From: Paramoeba atlantica
Lineage: Eukaryota > Discosea
DNA: 64,000 bases
Direction of reading: 5' to 3'
Assembly: GCA_977017575.1 (NCBI GenBank)
Contig: CDRNVI010000060.1
Location: forward strand, 1 to 64,000
This document shows, piece by piece, positions 9,095 to 20,375 of the stretch (its first letter is position 1; each line of letters starts with the position of its first letter). The position numbers were made by a program, and so were the translations under genes. The notes below the pieces were generated by a model. The model saw only the letters and a list, made by a program, of their open reading frames with translations. It was not told where the DNA came from and made no database searches.

Positions 9095-9853
9095 AAAGGA
9101 ATACACAAGTAATAAACAAGAAAACTAAGTTTTTGTTCGTTCACAAAGTCAAATGATAAAAGAGCCAAACGAAGGATTCGATGCAACAATGAAATGAAAT
9201 CAAAGACTCAAATTGAAAAAGCACTTTAAAGGAACGATTTAAAACTATAAAAGCAAGCTCCACCAGTTCTATATTATAACTTTATTGGTTCAAGTTTTGA
9301 TAATAGAGGGCAAGAGATTGTTTCGAAAAAAAATATTCCCAAACGTTTTAAAGAGATAAAGAAAACGGAAAGGGATTCGAAAGTACAGAAAAGAAATACG
9401 GGAATGTATTTCTATTTTCACCTTGAAAAAACTAAGAAATATTACAAATTGAAAAGTCGCGTAAAAATATTAATCACTGAAAATGAGACTATGAATAACT
9501 AAAACAGATATTTTTTTTGAAGATTTTTTTGAAGAAACAGAATGTATAGTCAAAAAAGAATATTAATCATATCAAAAAAATATAAGTCCTATCAAAAGAA
9601 GAATATAAACGTACGAATTATAGCGAACTGAACAGGATATGCAAAGACAAGAAACAGAATATGCGTGGATATATAGCTAAATTGATTTCTTTCATTGGTA
9701 CGATACAAAAAAATATTAGAAAAGCAAGGTTAACCTCTATGTTTATTTCTAAAATTTATAAACAAAATCCTAGATTCCATCTAAAAAGACTCCTAAATTC
9801 ACCCCTCGAGAATGAACGACCGTCGCCTTGCCCAATCCTTCGGCAACCAGGAC
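9095..9853. other. A-rich intergenic region
   Basis: This is an AT-rich spacer between LRR-1 and the helicase, both on the minus strand. I see no ORF with coding character and no repeat shared with other parts of the window. Confidence 0.5.
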
Positions 9854-12472
9854 CTACTCTCGTACCTTTTCCAACTTCGACAGAGAGCCCTGCACTAGTA
9901 CCGATAGCTTATCACAGTACGACAACAGTTCACTCCACAAACGGTCTCTTCCCAAGGTTTCTTGATCTCCAATAATGATTAGCCCCTCCTGGGCTCTTGT
10001 CAGTGCCACATTCATCCGTCGACGATCGGCCAGAAACCCAATCCCCCCGGAGCGACTACTCCTTACACAGCTGAGCACGACATATTCCTTTTCCCGACCC
10101 TGGAACGCATCCACCGTGTTCACCTCGACAAGCGGCAACGCCTTTGCTTGTATAAAAGGGCTTCTTCTCATGGTGGATTGAAACTCACCCAACACACAGC
10201 CTCGTTGTCCGGAGTAGGGCGTGATGACGGCAATCTTCTCCCCCCCTACGCCCCCTTTCAAGAGTCGCATCACGCACTCCCGTACGACAACCGCCTCTTT
10301 ACGATTGGAAGGGGATTTGTGAGAATGATGAAGTTTTGATTTTTTTCGTCCTTCTTTGGATTTGTTGGTTGGATACATGTCGCTTTGCTTTTCATCCTCC
10401 GGTCCGAAAGTGTGAACAAACACAACTGGGGCTTGAGTATTCGGCCACGGAAAGTGATCGCGATTGGCGCAATACGTCTCCGGCCATTCTTTACTGTGCA
10501 GCTCTCCTGCATAAAAGTGTTGTGCCGGAAAGGCGGCAATCGCAGGATGCATACGGTATTGGACCCGTAGCATATGAGGAGTCATCCCGTTCGAGAGCAG
10601 ACGCTCAAAAAGCGTCCCCCCGAGCCCTTTTTGCTCTGCCTCTCGACAAAGCACCGTGGGACCGAGTTGTTTGTGGTCCCCAATGAGTACCGCACACTGC
10701 GTGCCTTTGACCAAGGGAATTAACGTCTCCGGCTCACACGCCTGCGTGGCTTCGTCGATCAGCACATGGGAAAACGAAAACAAGGAGAGACGGGTGTCGG
10801 CGGCTCCGGAACAGGTCGTACAAATCACCCGCGCGGCTTCTAGAATGGAGTTTTCTGTTTCTCGGATGAGTTCACGAATCTTTTGCTCTTCCCCTTCGTT
10901 ATCGCTGTCGTCGTCGAAGTCAAGGAGGAAGTTTCGCCACGTGTGATTCCGTTCGTCTTGCGTTTCGCGATTTGTACTTCTGTGCCGTTTAGTACTTCTT
11001 TCTTTTCGCGCTTTCCTTTTTCTTTTCCATTTTTGGTAACGTGGATCCCCGGCAAGGCGTTCATCCACGAGAACATGTAGAGCAAAAGGGTGTTTTGGAC
11101 ACTGCGGGGAGGACTCCTTCTTTTGTGCGTAGACACGAACGACATGAAGACCACATTTTGCCAGTCGCTCCGCAATGTGATCCACCGCCACGTTACTTGG
11201 GGAGGCCACTAGGATTCGGGAGCACATCAATTTTTCCATATGATACACAATGGCCGTACATGTTGTTGTCTTTCCCGTCCCCGGGGGTCCCTGAATTAGC
11301 GTGAGTGGGCCTCGTAGGGCGTGTTGAATGGCTTCCTTTTGACTCTCGTTGAGCGCCACGAGAAAGGGGATGCTGGTTTCCACAGAAATGTTGCTGAGTT
11401 CGTTGTCTGGACTTGCCTTTTGTACGGTACTCGGCTGATTTTGGTTAATTTCGAGACCATCGACCGTTGGAGATAATGCATCGACAGCGTCATGGTCCGG
11501 TGATTCAGCTAAAGCATGTTCCGATGGACTCTTGTTCGGATATTTGCTAGCCTCAGCATGCGTTACTGGATCAACTACTTCTTTCCCAGACGGCACATCT
11601 CGTGATAAGGCGTCTATCGTGTCGTGCTCAGGTGATTCATTTGAAACAAGTCGCGATGAAATCTTTTCCAAAATGGGAGAGTCCTCATCGATATGAGATA
11701 CCGCATTGTCTACTTCAGACGACTCACTTGGGACTTGTTCAGCTGAACTTTCCGTTGAATCTGAGGGGCACTCGACTTGAGAACTCTTTTCGGTCGCTTT
11801 ATCCGCAGACAACGCACTTGAATCTTCCTCCGATGAAGAGCCGTTGATTCGGCAGAGGTCAGAAAATTTGGATGATAAATCCATATCGTTGCATTTGCCC
11901 AAGAAAATGAGGTGGAGGTCGTATGAGAGTTTCTCTGGATCGGGACCCGCGGCAAAGGACTCTAGTGCCTGTTTCATACGCACATAACACGTGTCATCCC
12001 ACAATTTTGCGCACGCCACCTTGTTGACCCTCCGCTCAGTGTTGACAGTGCAATCTACGTTGTTACGACTGTATATCCAGTGAACTGTGGATGTTCCCAT
12101 TTCAAATTCCAGTGGCAAAATTTTCGTAACCTCAAGGCTTCCGTCTCCGCCAAAGATGCATCCAGATTCCAACCAGTCGACGTCTGATGCGACTATCGAC
12201 CCACCCTGTTGTTTTTTATTCGTATTTTCTTTGAAAGTTTCTCGCTTAAATGTGACTCGGTCGCCTGGGACAAGATTGAGACCACGAAGGCACTCATCTT
12301 TGACCGTAAAGGTTCCGTGCTGCTTTCCCTCCGTTGTGTAACATTTAACGGTGAGGTTGCGGAGTCGTTTCGCGGATTCTTCTCGCATGCAGTACTCTCT
12401 TTCAAGATCCACGAGTTTCGTAAACACCGAACTGTAGTGCTTCCCGTTTTTGTATTGCGAAGAAGTTATCAT
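9854..12472 (-). CDS. UPF1-like superfamily 1 RNA/DNA helicase
   Basis: An intact 872-codon ORF starts at ATG 12472. Residues about 1-185 resemble the UPF1 1B region (KLVDLEREYCMRE, then a beta-rich part and VRMKQALESFAAG). Residues about 195-370 are a Ser/Glu/Asp-rich insertion. The helicase core has the Q-motif region LNESQKEAI, Walker A GPPGTGKTT (about 394), motif Ia SNVAVD, Walker B DEATQACE (about 571), motif III GDHKQLGPTV, VQYRMHP (about 637), VDAFQGREKEYVV (about 787) and motif VI RRRMNVALTRAQ (about 814). A Lys/Arg-rich insert lies at about 470-505. The UPF1 N-terminal Cys/His domain that binds UPF2 is absent, and so is a C-terminal SQ tail. It is therefore UPF1-like or SMUBP2-like, with an ATP-driven role in RNA metabolism rather than proven nonsense-mediated decay. 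It is the clearest housekeeping-type gene here and has no visible introns. Confidence 0.9.
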   Translation of the reverse strand: MITSSQYKNGKHYSSVFTKLVDLEREYCMREESAKRLRNLTVKCYTTEGKQHGTFTVKDECLRGLNLVPGDRVTFKRETFKENTNKKQQGGSIVASDVDWLESGCIFGGDGSLEVTKILPLEFEMGTSTVHWIYSRNNVDCTVNTERRVNKVACAKLWDDTCYVRMKQALESFAAGPDPEKLSYDLHLIFLGKCNDMDLSSKFSDLCRINGSSSEEDSSALSADKATEKSSQVECPSDSTESSAEQVPSESSEVDNAVSHIDEDSPILEKISSRLVSNESPEHDTIDALSRDVPSGKEVVDPVTHAEASKYPNKSPSEHALAESPDHDAVDALSPTVDGLEINQNQPSTVQKASPDNELSNISVETSIPFLVALNESQKEAIQHALRGPLTLIQGPPGTGKTTTCTAIVYHMEKLMCSRILVASPSNVAVDHIAERLAKCGLHVVRVYAQKKESSPQCPKHPFALHVLVDERLAGDPRYQKWKRKRKARKERSTKRHRSTNRETQDERNHTWRNFLLDFDDDSDNEGEEQKIRELIRETENSILEAARVICTTCSGAADTRLSLFSFSHVLIDEATQACEPETLIPLVKGTQCAVLIGDHKQLGPTVLCREAEQKGLGGTLFERLLSNGMTPHMLRVQYRMHPAIAAFPAQHFYAGELHSKEWPETYCANRDHFPWPNTQAPVVFVHTFGPEDEKQSDMYPTNKSKEGRKKSKLHHSHKSPSNRKEAVVVRECVMRLLKGGVGGEKIAVITPYSGQRGCVLGEFQSTMRRSPFIQAKALPLVEVNTVDAFQGREKEYVVLSCVRSSRSGGIGFLADRRRMNVALTRAQEGLIIIGDQETLGRDRLWSELLSYCDKLSVLVQGSLSKLEKVRE

Positions 12473-13310
12473 AGGTAATGAATCGATGGGGCAACAGACC
12501 TAAAAAAAGATTTTTTTGGAGTACAAAAATAAGTCGAAAGGGACTTTAAGCAAAGTCACTTATTCCCCATCTTTATACAGATTGTGTATAATATATACTA
12601 GTTATGTTTCCAAACTCGGAAAAGGAATCCAAAATCCATCAATTATGGAGGAGGGGGCGTGACCTGAGTTGCGTCCTCAGTTGGCGAAACGAATATTCCC
12701 ACAGAACAAATTCTCTAAGCTGGAGCCGCGTCGCAAAGGGGAGGTGTCAAAATTACGACCTAAATCTTTCCACCAATCAAAAGAATACATCCTCGAAATT
12801 TCTATATGTAATAAAAATTAGTCAGCGAATTGAAAATCAAGTCATTTCTTCCCAATGCTGCATCAACAAAACTCTGCGGTCACGTGGAAAAAAGAGTTTT
12901 TGAAAGTGGTAGCAAAGTACGTAGTAGTAAAGGACCGAAATGAAGAAAACGCCTTTCTAAAGCGTGCCGTTGATGAAGCGTACATTTTTTAAATAATTAA
13001 CTATTAATTAATTAAGTTTTTCGCGGAAATCTATAATGAGGGACGAAGGGCGACAAATGCTGTTTCTAATTTGGCAACTATGACGGGAATCAGCAGTGAT
13101 AGAAAACGCATTTCTACTATCTGGAAACGCATTAGAAATAAAAAGAAGGAAACTTTACAGCGTAGAGGGAAGAAGTACACTGTGGACAGTAAAAGAGTTT
13201 CAAAGCTTACAGGGGCTTGAGTGAATACCTAGACCAAAACTGTAAACCACAGTAGAAAAGGCAAATACCGTTTTGTTACTGAGGACCGCGTGCATAAGAC
13301 CAATGCAGAA
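12473..13310. other. Upstream region of helicase; possible decayed ORF on plus strand
   Basis: No promoter motif is recognised. Around 13020-13190 a plus-strand frame reads a segment with helix-turn-helix-like character (AEIYNEGRR and SSDRKRISTIWKR). It could be the N-terminal part of a dead transposase, but the match is too weak to name. The rest is AT-rich. Confidence 0.25.
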
Positions 13311-13324
13311 AGCTGTCGCGCGAA

Positions 13325-13485
13325 GTCATCCCCACAGAGGGGTGTCATGACCCGGCATTTCTGTATTCCCGATCTTGGTGATTGCTAACGGTGTAATGTC
13401 ATCCTCACAAAGAGGCATCATGACATGCTATGTTTGTAGCATTGCAAGTGTATCATCCCCACAAAGGGGCGTCATGGCCCCATAT
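13325..13485. repeat. Three spaced copies of a CATCCCCACA/AGGGG hairpin
   Basis: The motif TCATCCCCACAGAGGGGTGTC and its variants occur near 13326, 13398 and 13452, each with self-complementary CCCC..GGGG or CCTC..GAGG halves. The middle copy differs at both stem sides so that pairing is kept (CCTC pairs with GAGG). Spacing is 54-72 bp. There is no known element. Confidence 0.5.
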
Positions 13486-13740
13486 GTTTGGTACGTATCT
13501 GGGTCAAACAAAAAGTTAGTATGACTGTATTATACCAGCGTGTACAAGTAACTACGTATAGCATACGAGTACTACTACAGTAGTATGAGAGACACTACAG
13601 ATACCGCCAAAGCTAATAACATATCCGCCATAAAACAATGAAATAAAATTTCAAAAATAACTGTGTTTTTAAAATGGCAATAACATTCATGGGAAGACTC
13701 AAAAGTAGTAACTCATAGTAATTACTATAGTAATTACTAG

Positions 13741-14085
13741 TTAGGGTATGACTACCACTACTACCGTATACCCCCCCCCCCAGTAAGGTACCCCCCCAGT
13801 AAGAGAGATTTGGCCCTTTTTGGGCTGATCCCCAGTAAGAGAGATTTGGCTCGGGAGCCCCACAGGGGGCGTATAGGGGGTAGGGGGTGGGTGTCTGCAT
13901 GTTGGGGGCCTCGGGGGTAACCCAAATAAGCGTTTTGACACGTTTTCAGAAGAAAAAATAGAAACAAATAGTCAAAAAAGTAGGGAGAAAAGAGGAAACT
14001 GGCCAAAAAAGCATACCCCCCCAGTAAGAGAGATTTGGCCATTTCGACCCAAAACCCATTCTCTTACTGGGGGGGGGTATAAGGT
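13741..14085. repeat. CCCAGTAAGAGAG-type repeats
   Basis: 13770-13925 is nearly the same as 2930-3075. A second, shorter unit at 14015-14080 has CCCAGTAAGAGAGATTTGGC at one side and an inverted CTCTTACTGGGGGG at the other, so it forms a foldback. Confidence 0.6.
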
Positions 14086-14105
14086 AGTATACGAGTATGC
14101 ACATA

Positions 14106-14844
14106 CAGGGGTGTAAATTTGGACGTGGGGGGGTCTAAAATTTATAAAAATTGGCCAATTTCGGAAAATAATAGCGCATTCGAGAGCTCTCGAACAGGGC
14201 TCATGAACGTAACATGACCGAACTAGGCAGAAGGGGGTATTACCCCCTAGACAAAGAACCCCCAAATGCTATTTGCAACTTTCTAAAGCAATAGCAAATA
14301 TCAAAAAAATATATTAATAATTGCCATTATCGTCGTTTTATCTCAATTACAATACGGCATCGCTTTCGAAAGCTCTGCATGGCATTTTCAGGGGCCTTGA
14401 AACGATGCTTCGATCGCAATGATCAAATCTGCGCGATTCCGAGGGGCTCAACCATTTTTGAAGTCGCGCACTATGGAAAATAAATTTTTAGAGCGAAAAA
14501 GATTGTGTTGTTTCGTAATCGGCAACAAGAACCATGCACCAGCTTGCTTTTACGTGCCCAGGCGAAGAATAAGCCCTTTCGTAGTCTTTGTGTTCGGGCG
14601 ATCGCCCACAACTCCGTCTTTGTTGCATGAATCAGGGGAGAAATCAGAAAACCTGTGAAAAATGCAAGATTTTGTCTCCCAAAAAAATGAGTTTTTTATG
14701 TGCACTTGAAAATCTAATTAACGCAGATGCCGTACATGCACGTTCATGAGCCCGGTTCGAGGGCTCTCGAATGCGCTATTATTTTCCAAATTGGCCAAGT
14801 TTTACAAATTTTAGACCCCCCCCACATCCAAATTTACACCCCTT
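14106..14844. mobile_element. MITE with about 110-bp terminal inverted repeats, mariner-related ends
   Basis: It is flanked by TA at 14104-14105 and 14845-14846. The terminal repeats start CAGGGGTGTAAATTTGGA and continue with GTGGGGGGGTCTAAAATTT and CGAGAGCTCTCGAA. The GTGGGGGGTCTAAAATTT block is also subterminal in the mariner at 35640-37178, so this is probably a non-autonomous relative. Partial copies lie at 19808-19880 and 47716-47760. The interior encodes nothing recognised. Confidence 0.8.
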
Positions 14845-14881
14845 TACATGTACATGTATAAGTGCTCAGTACAAGTAATAC

Positions 14882-15477
14882 TTGTATGTATCCATACTTA
14901 GTGTGGACATACCCAGTGAAGCAGATCGGCGTATCTATGAAACACTGCATACTTTGTGGTCAACATCTTTTGCTACTGACAATTACTGCGAAATGACCTC
15001 AAAATTGTTAATTCCTACGGACCAGTGCACTTTTTTTAAGAAGCTCTGTTCCCTGAAGCGCAAGGGCATACATGTCGGAAGTATACTGGTACGTTGCTTA
15101 CCAGGTGCTATCCAATACGGTAAACGCGTAGTCAACGATGAAGATATTTTTGAAAAAGTTGCCTCTATGGCAAGAAACGGAAAAACTACCGAAGGCGTAA
15201 AAAATTTAAAAATAGAACTTGCGTCCGCAGCTTTATTATTTACTTACTTTAATTCACGAAACGTAACTGATGAGATGCACGTCGCTCTATGAGATGCCGT
15301 ACCTGAGATTGAAGCAGACTCTAAAAACATGGAAACGAAGGAACCCACGGAAGAAAAACCCGAACATGAACTTTCCTCTGCGCAGAAGCGCCTAAAGGAC
15401 ATCCAGGATCAGGTTCGGCTGTATCCATCCTCGTTGTGGAGGACTGGTCCACAAATGCCTTTCAAACGTGGGGTTTA
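14882..15477 (+). pseudogene. Unassigned coding remnant
   Basis: A frame from about 14882 runs to a TGA at 15290-15292 and stays open in the same frame to a stop at 15475-15477. The product is non-repetitive with good codon complexity (for example DEDIFEKVASMARNGKT), then an acidic/coiled segment (EEKPEHELSSAQKRLKDIQ). There is no plausible ATG at the 5' end and no recognised domain. It precedes a fossil retroelement and could be unrelated to it. Confidence 0.35.
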
Positions 15478-16800
15478 AAATACCGGTGAAAAGGGCATAC
15501 TTTTATACCAACTCTTCCGACTGACTGAAAACGATTTGGTGAAAGTGAAGCATTATTTCTCATAAAAAATTTCTTTTTATGTGCTCTAAATGTTGCCTAT
15601 CATCTTTTCCGTGCATTGAAATTGTTTTTCTGACATTTTTTTGCATAAAGCTGCAGTTTTTCGCCGTGAGGTACGCTTGGCAGTGGGGAAGAAGCGCTAG
15701 ATAATCGGCTGAAGTTCGCTGTAGAAAATGTAAAAAGATATCTTATTTATTAAAGAATATGGACGTATACAAAATGCTATAGATGTATACAAAATACGGA
15801 AACAAAATTTTCTGTTGGAGTTTCTTAGATTCTAAAATTCTTGATTCTAAAATCATACTTATTCTGAAAGATATTTAAGAAACTGCGACAATTTCCGCCA
15901 TATATGCCGAACAACCAGCCCTCCGCTTCGGACGTCATGCGCCAACTGACTCTGTTGACCTCGAACTTTGACGCAAATGCTGGACAAATACAAGCTCTGC
16001 AAGAGGAAATGTTGCACCTTCGATCGCAGATAGGCCGGTTAGATAGAATGGAAGGCGATTTATACAGGTTAAACACTGAAAATAAGGAAGCGCTCCAAAT
16101 GATAGCGCGATCCGCGGTTTCTCATTCCTCGTATGACCTTTCCATTCACGATCTGCCCCAAGAACATGTCTTACAACCGGAAAATTGGAAACCTGAACAC
16201 TACTGCTCCGACAACTTGCGACGACAGCTCATTCAGCGCATCGAACAGGTGGTGAGAAAACTTTTGGAAACTCAGCGGATCCGACCGCGGTGCCGGGGGA
16301 TGCGATCGGACTCAAAGATGCATTGGACACAATTCAGAGTCACCTGGAATGCTGTGACGAATTGGTAAAACGAAACCAGGAGGTACCGATGAATACTGTC
16401 GCCAGCAACGGAGTTCTGGTAAAGCAATTGGCTCTATCGTGGCATTGTGTGCTCGTTTCTCAAAAGGGTGTCTCTTAGATTCTTTGGAGAAAGTGTACTC
16501 GCACACGAATTCAGATTTACAGCGAAAAGCAAATCGAGCTGCGTGGACGAACACTGGCTTTACTCACACTTTTCTTGCTGAGACAGAAAATGGTCGAACT
16601 GCATGGACTCGGCGATACGAGCTTTTCAATTATCATAATTTTGTGGATGAGGAGGAGGAGTCCTCTGATATTGAGGGAGAAAACACTTTTGCTGCGATTC
16701 CAGATGAGCTGGATAACATTAATGAATTGGGAACGCAAATACTATCTATCTCAGATAAATTCAAAGAAAGTTATAATTATTATTATTTATGAGAGGCGCA

Positions 16801-16862
16801 GTATACTGTCCTCCCGTTTAAGCGCACCTCGTTTTCCGTGAAAAGTGCGCTTAAACGGGGGG
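16801..16862. repeat. Short palindromic element
   Basis: CCGTTTAAGCGCAC and GTGCGCTTAAACGG pair around a loop of about 20 bases, with a C-run/G-run at the outer ends. It interrupts the fossil retroelement. Confidence 0.6.
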
Positions 16863-18329
16863 TCTGCATCTGTACATAAAAAAGAGAGCTGTGTATACCG
16901 AGCGGAAGAAATTTTCCACGAGAAGTCTTCTCCTGGAACGCAGGAGATCATGAAAAGGCTGTGGAAGAGATTCGCAAGTTTCGCAGAACGAGTCCACATC
17001 CAGAGATATGTGCTAGAGGAAGAGAATATGCTCGCGGCGTTTGCTCTCCATTTACACAATCAAGAGAGCGTAAAAGGACAAACAGTGGTACAATATCTCT
17101 GCCATTTGGTGAACGAGTATTCTCTCTTGGGCGTAGAGCTGGATTTGGATCAGATAGAGGCGTTGAAAACGGCTATGATGAGAAGAGCCACTTCCGTTAT
17201 AAAGGCGAATCCTATGTCCTACGAACAGGTAATTCAATTTTTGAGACAACCACAGTTAACGGCAATATAAAAAACGTTCTTCATGGTATATTGGCTTAGC
17301 GTGTACTAGGGGCACGCTGGTTTATGGAGGCGAATCCAAATTTCTTGCCCATTTTTTAGAAGACTTACTCAAAGTGAAATTATTTTACCCTTCCCGTGTC
17401 GAAAAGTAAAAATATGGATGCCGGCGTTTCTCGTCCCAAACGAACCTTGCGGGCAATACTGAACGCGATTCCTTTGAATGAAGTACAGGAAATGGTACCA
17501 GGACGTTTGGATCTCCCGCGGCTAGCCGATATTGAAGCAATGGTTCGGAAAAATAGTTTCTTTTGCGAGACAGACGAAAAAAGCTGGTACAACCAGCTTT
17601 CCCTTCTACTGTCGGCGTTGCCTTATTTCGCTATTCGTGTTTGTGGTCGAACTTATGCTTGGGCTACTTTACCAATGGGTTGGAAGAGTTCGGTTAAGAT
17701 TACGCATGCTGGTACATCAGTTCTCCATCACTTACCGAATACCAAAAGTGCATCCTTGATGTTTATTGATAACGGGTACCGGTTTACCTACTCACAACAA
17801 GACTTGCACGCCGATCTAAAGGGAGTTTTGGAAAAAGAATTCGAGCGTTTGGAGCAGTCCAACTAAAAGAAGATTGTGAAAAAGAGTGGAAAGAGGTATT
17901 CATTCAACCTGTTCTGCCTTGTAAAGGTCAACCAAAGACAGATAAAATCGAAACCATGTATACCGCAGCGGCGTGATCCGCATGACACAGTAATGAATAG
18001 AAGGCTCATTGGGATCAAGAGCCTGACGTGGACCATGGGTTCCCGTTTTCAGATATACATTACATTTCTCCATTGTACTTGCAAACCGTGGTATTTGAAC
18101 GATGGGATTCTGGGGGGAAAGGCTCAAGATGTCAGATGAGCTTTGGACATCATCGAAAAAGTCAGCTCACAGTGGGGCATTTGCCTAAACGTGAACAAAT
18201 GTGAGGCGATCACTCATCCTGAATGCGCTAAATACCTGGAAAGCTTCAACAACATACAGGCCACTCAGAATACGAGCGGGGAGAATTTTTCAATTCTAGG
18301 TAGCACTGTCGGAACGACTGATTTATATA

Positions 18330-18967
18330 AACGGCGTTACAGATTAACATGCCGGGGGGTCATGTTATGGTGTTACAGGCATGTTAAATTTTTGAGTTTC
18401 CGTTCGAAAAAAAAGAAAGCAATCGACACAAAAAAGATTATTTTACGTATGTGTGCTCTCAAAGCACTAAATCCGAAAATTGCGCATGGGAAATCACACA
18501 GGCTGTTGCGACTTCAGGGGGAACAAAAGAGTATGCAGCACCGAGAACAGATATACTGTATGTATGCTTATGATCCGTTTCTCCGAAACGGAAGAAAGAC
18601 CCTAAGCGCTACATGTCGACGGCACGCTTCCAGTGGCGCTTTCCAGGGTAGTTTGGCAGGCGCCCGTTTCAGGAAGTAAGGCAGTTTGCTTGGCTCCGAA
18701 TAAAAGGAACTACACTGCTATGGAATAAAAGGAACTACACTGCTATGGCACTGATCCGACACAGAAAAAGGAACACAGTATTATCCTAAAGAGAGACTTA
18801 AATCAAATAAAGATAAAGGGAACAAGAGGAAACCGTAGTGTACCAGAAAAAAAGGTCGGATTCGCCGAGCAAATCGGAGTGGGGGGCATGTTATAGGACC
18901 CTGTTTCACTATAACATGCCGGGGGGCATGTTACGGTGCTACAGGCATGTTAACCCGTGCCCTCGTT
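18330..18967. mobile_element. TA-flanked MITE with AACGRSG ends, copy 1
   Basis: TA target sites lie at 18328-18329 and 18968-18969. The left end is AACGGCGTTACAG and the right end GCCCTCGTT. Internal mini-palindromes of the type AACATGCCGGGGGGCATGTT lie near both ends. Copy 2 at 31504-31962 has the same ends and internal order. Copy 1 has extra internal sequence, including a tandem 24-bp duplication near 18700-18748. Confidence 0.8.
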
Positions 18968-19079
18968 TATAGAATTTCTCCGCGAACACTCCTTGCTGTC
19001 TGCTGAAGAATCACTGACTGCGATCGAATACGGTACCCATCCTAGTTACAGTATCTATCGCTACTTTTCGGGAACAGGT

Positions 19080-19350
19080 GGCAGATAAGTAGGGGGCGGA
19101 TAGGGGTGTGGCAGATAACTGGGGGGGGGGGCTGTCACCAAAAAATAGAAAGAGCAAAGAGCTACAAAAAGAGGCATATTTAACCCCTAAAAGATTTCTG
19201 TCCACCAGGTTTTCCTTCTTTTCTTCCTGCGCACGACCATTCACTTTCAAACAGAAAAGAAAGGAAATTAAATTTCCGGTTTGCTTTATGAAAAAGATGA
19301 CAAAAAAGTGACAGTTAACTAGCAGGGGGATGACGTATGAGAGAACTAGG
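19080..19350. repeat. Diverged GGGGGGTACA/CTAGTTATCTG repeats
   Basis: Short segments such as GCAGATAACTGGGGGG and ACTAGGGGGGGTACA match the inner arms of the palindrome at 6563-6706. They flank an A-rich stretch with no clear ORF. Confidence 0.4.
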
Positions 19351-19800
19351 GGGGGTACATCACTTAAATAAAAACATAAAACTTTTTATTTTCAAGGGAC
19401 TAAAAACAGCGGGAACGCCTAGATCTCAAAATTTTGAACTTTGTAAAAATCTCAGTTATTTTCAGAAACCATTATTTTAAAACCCGTGAAGCATCCACAA
19501 TATGCACTTTTCTTTTCTACGATGATTCTACAACCTTTTCTAAAGTTTTTTAACGTATTATCAAATTTATCTTTGTCTTTTGCCTGAAGTTTATCGTAAA
19601 AAAGATGAATCGCTCCACCCAGAGTTTTACAGTTCCCTAGTGGACCCAAACACTTTGGTACGTCCTGGAATAAAACTGTGTTTTCTCGAAGTCTGGGGGA
19701 AAAATTCAATTTGCCATATTTTCACAAGAAAAAAACTATCTTTTTTGTCACCGGATTAAATCGTTCAAGTCGAGCGTTCCGAACACGCCAAAGACATACA
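19351..19800 (-). other. AT-rich stretch with a short unassigned minus frame
   Basis: A minus-strand frame at 19452-19709 (85 codons, no ATG start) reads a mixed, plausible segment (FDNTLKNFRKGCRIIVEKK). No family is recognised, and nothing else is seen. Confidence 0.2.
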
Positions 19801-19934
19801 ACTCTGCGAGAGCTCTCCAATGCGCTATTATTTTCCAAAATTGGACAATTTTTATAAATACCCCCCAGATGGAAGGTTTCACTCCTGTATTCGTTGGGAG
19901 GGTTATAACTACTTTGGTAGGATAACTAATTATT

Positions 19935-20375
19935 GCGGTGGTTGTATAACTGCCGCTCTACCCTCGATTATTGAAAAAAAAGTGAACAAAAACAGTGAAA
20001 ATATAAAGAGGAACACAGTACTATAATAGAAGAAAAAAATATAAAAGGGGGCTCCGGTGGTCCAAAACTGAAAAAAAAATTGAAAAAAATGGCGGGCCCA
20101 TCGGAGGGTCCATGGGGGGTGGGGTATACGTCGAGAATTTTTTTAGAACCTTTTGCTTTTCAAAATCGAGCGCTGGGAAGTGGTAGAGTATGCCGCGGCG
20201 ATAATTTTCCATCCCCACCACCTGGGGGTACCCCCCCTTGTACGCGCGGGAGGGGTCCGACAAGGTCAAAATTTCCTAAATTTTTGAGATGACCAAAAAA
20301 AAATATTAGACCCAAAAAAAAAGTAAGATTACTGTTTTTCTAAAATCGACTCCTAAAACGTATTTTGAGAGTTTG
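19935..20375 (+). repeat. GC-core dispersed repeat (family A), long copy
   Basis: It starts with GCGGTGGTTGTATAACTGCC and CTCTACCCTCGATTATTG, then TATAAAAGGGGGCTCCGGTGG, the G-rich core and finally AAAATCGACTCCTAAAACG. Other copies are 31280-32300 and 46930-47640 (inverted). TA 20027-20028 is the empty site matching the MITE insertion in the 31-kb copy. Confidence 0.75.

Larger units (their letters stand above)
15904..19040 (+). mobile_element. Fossil tyrosine-recombinase retroelement (VIPER/DIRS-like)
   Basis: The parts in order are a gag-like coiled-coil segment (about 15904-16790), a segment like the N-terminal core-binding domain of tyrosine recombinases (about 16900-17270), a reverse-transcriptase domain (about 17400-18320) and a short continuation after 18968. 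The order recombinase before RT is that described for trypanosomatid VIPER. The copy is clearly broken, with several interruptions. Two smaller elements sit inside it: a short palindrome at about 16801-16862 and a TA-flanked MITE at 18330-18967. It looks old. No terminal repeats were identified. Confidence 0.5.

Noticed and set aside
10840-11175. Several overlapping frames within 9.9-12.5 kb
   Set aside because: They are shadows of the helicase gene, which explains all the coding signal.
13325-13485. CRISPR-like array
   Set aside because: There are only three units with uneven spacing and self-complementary repeats, in a eukaryotic setting with no cas-like genes.
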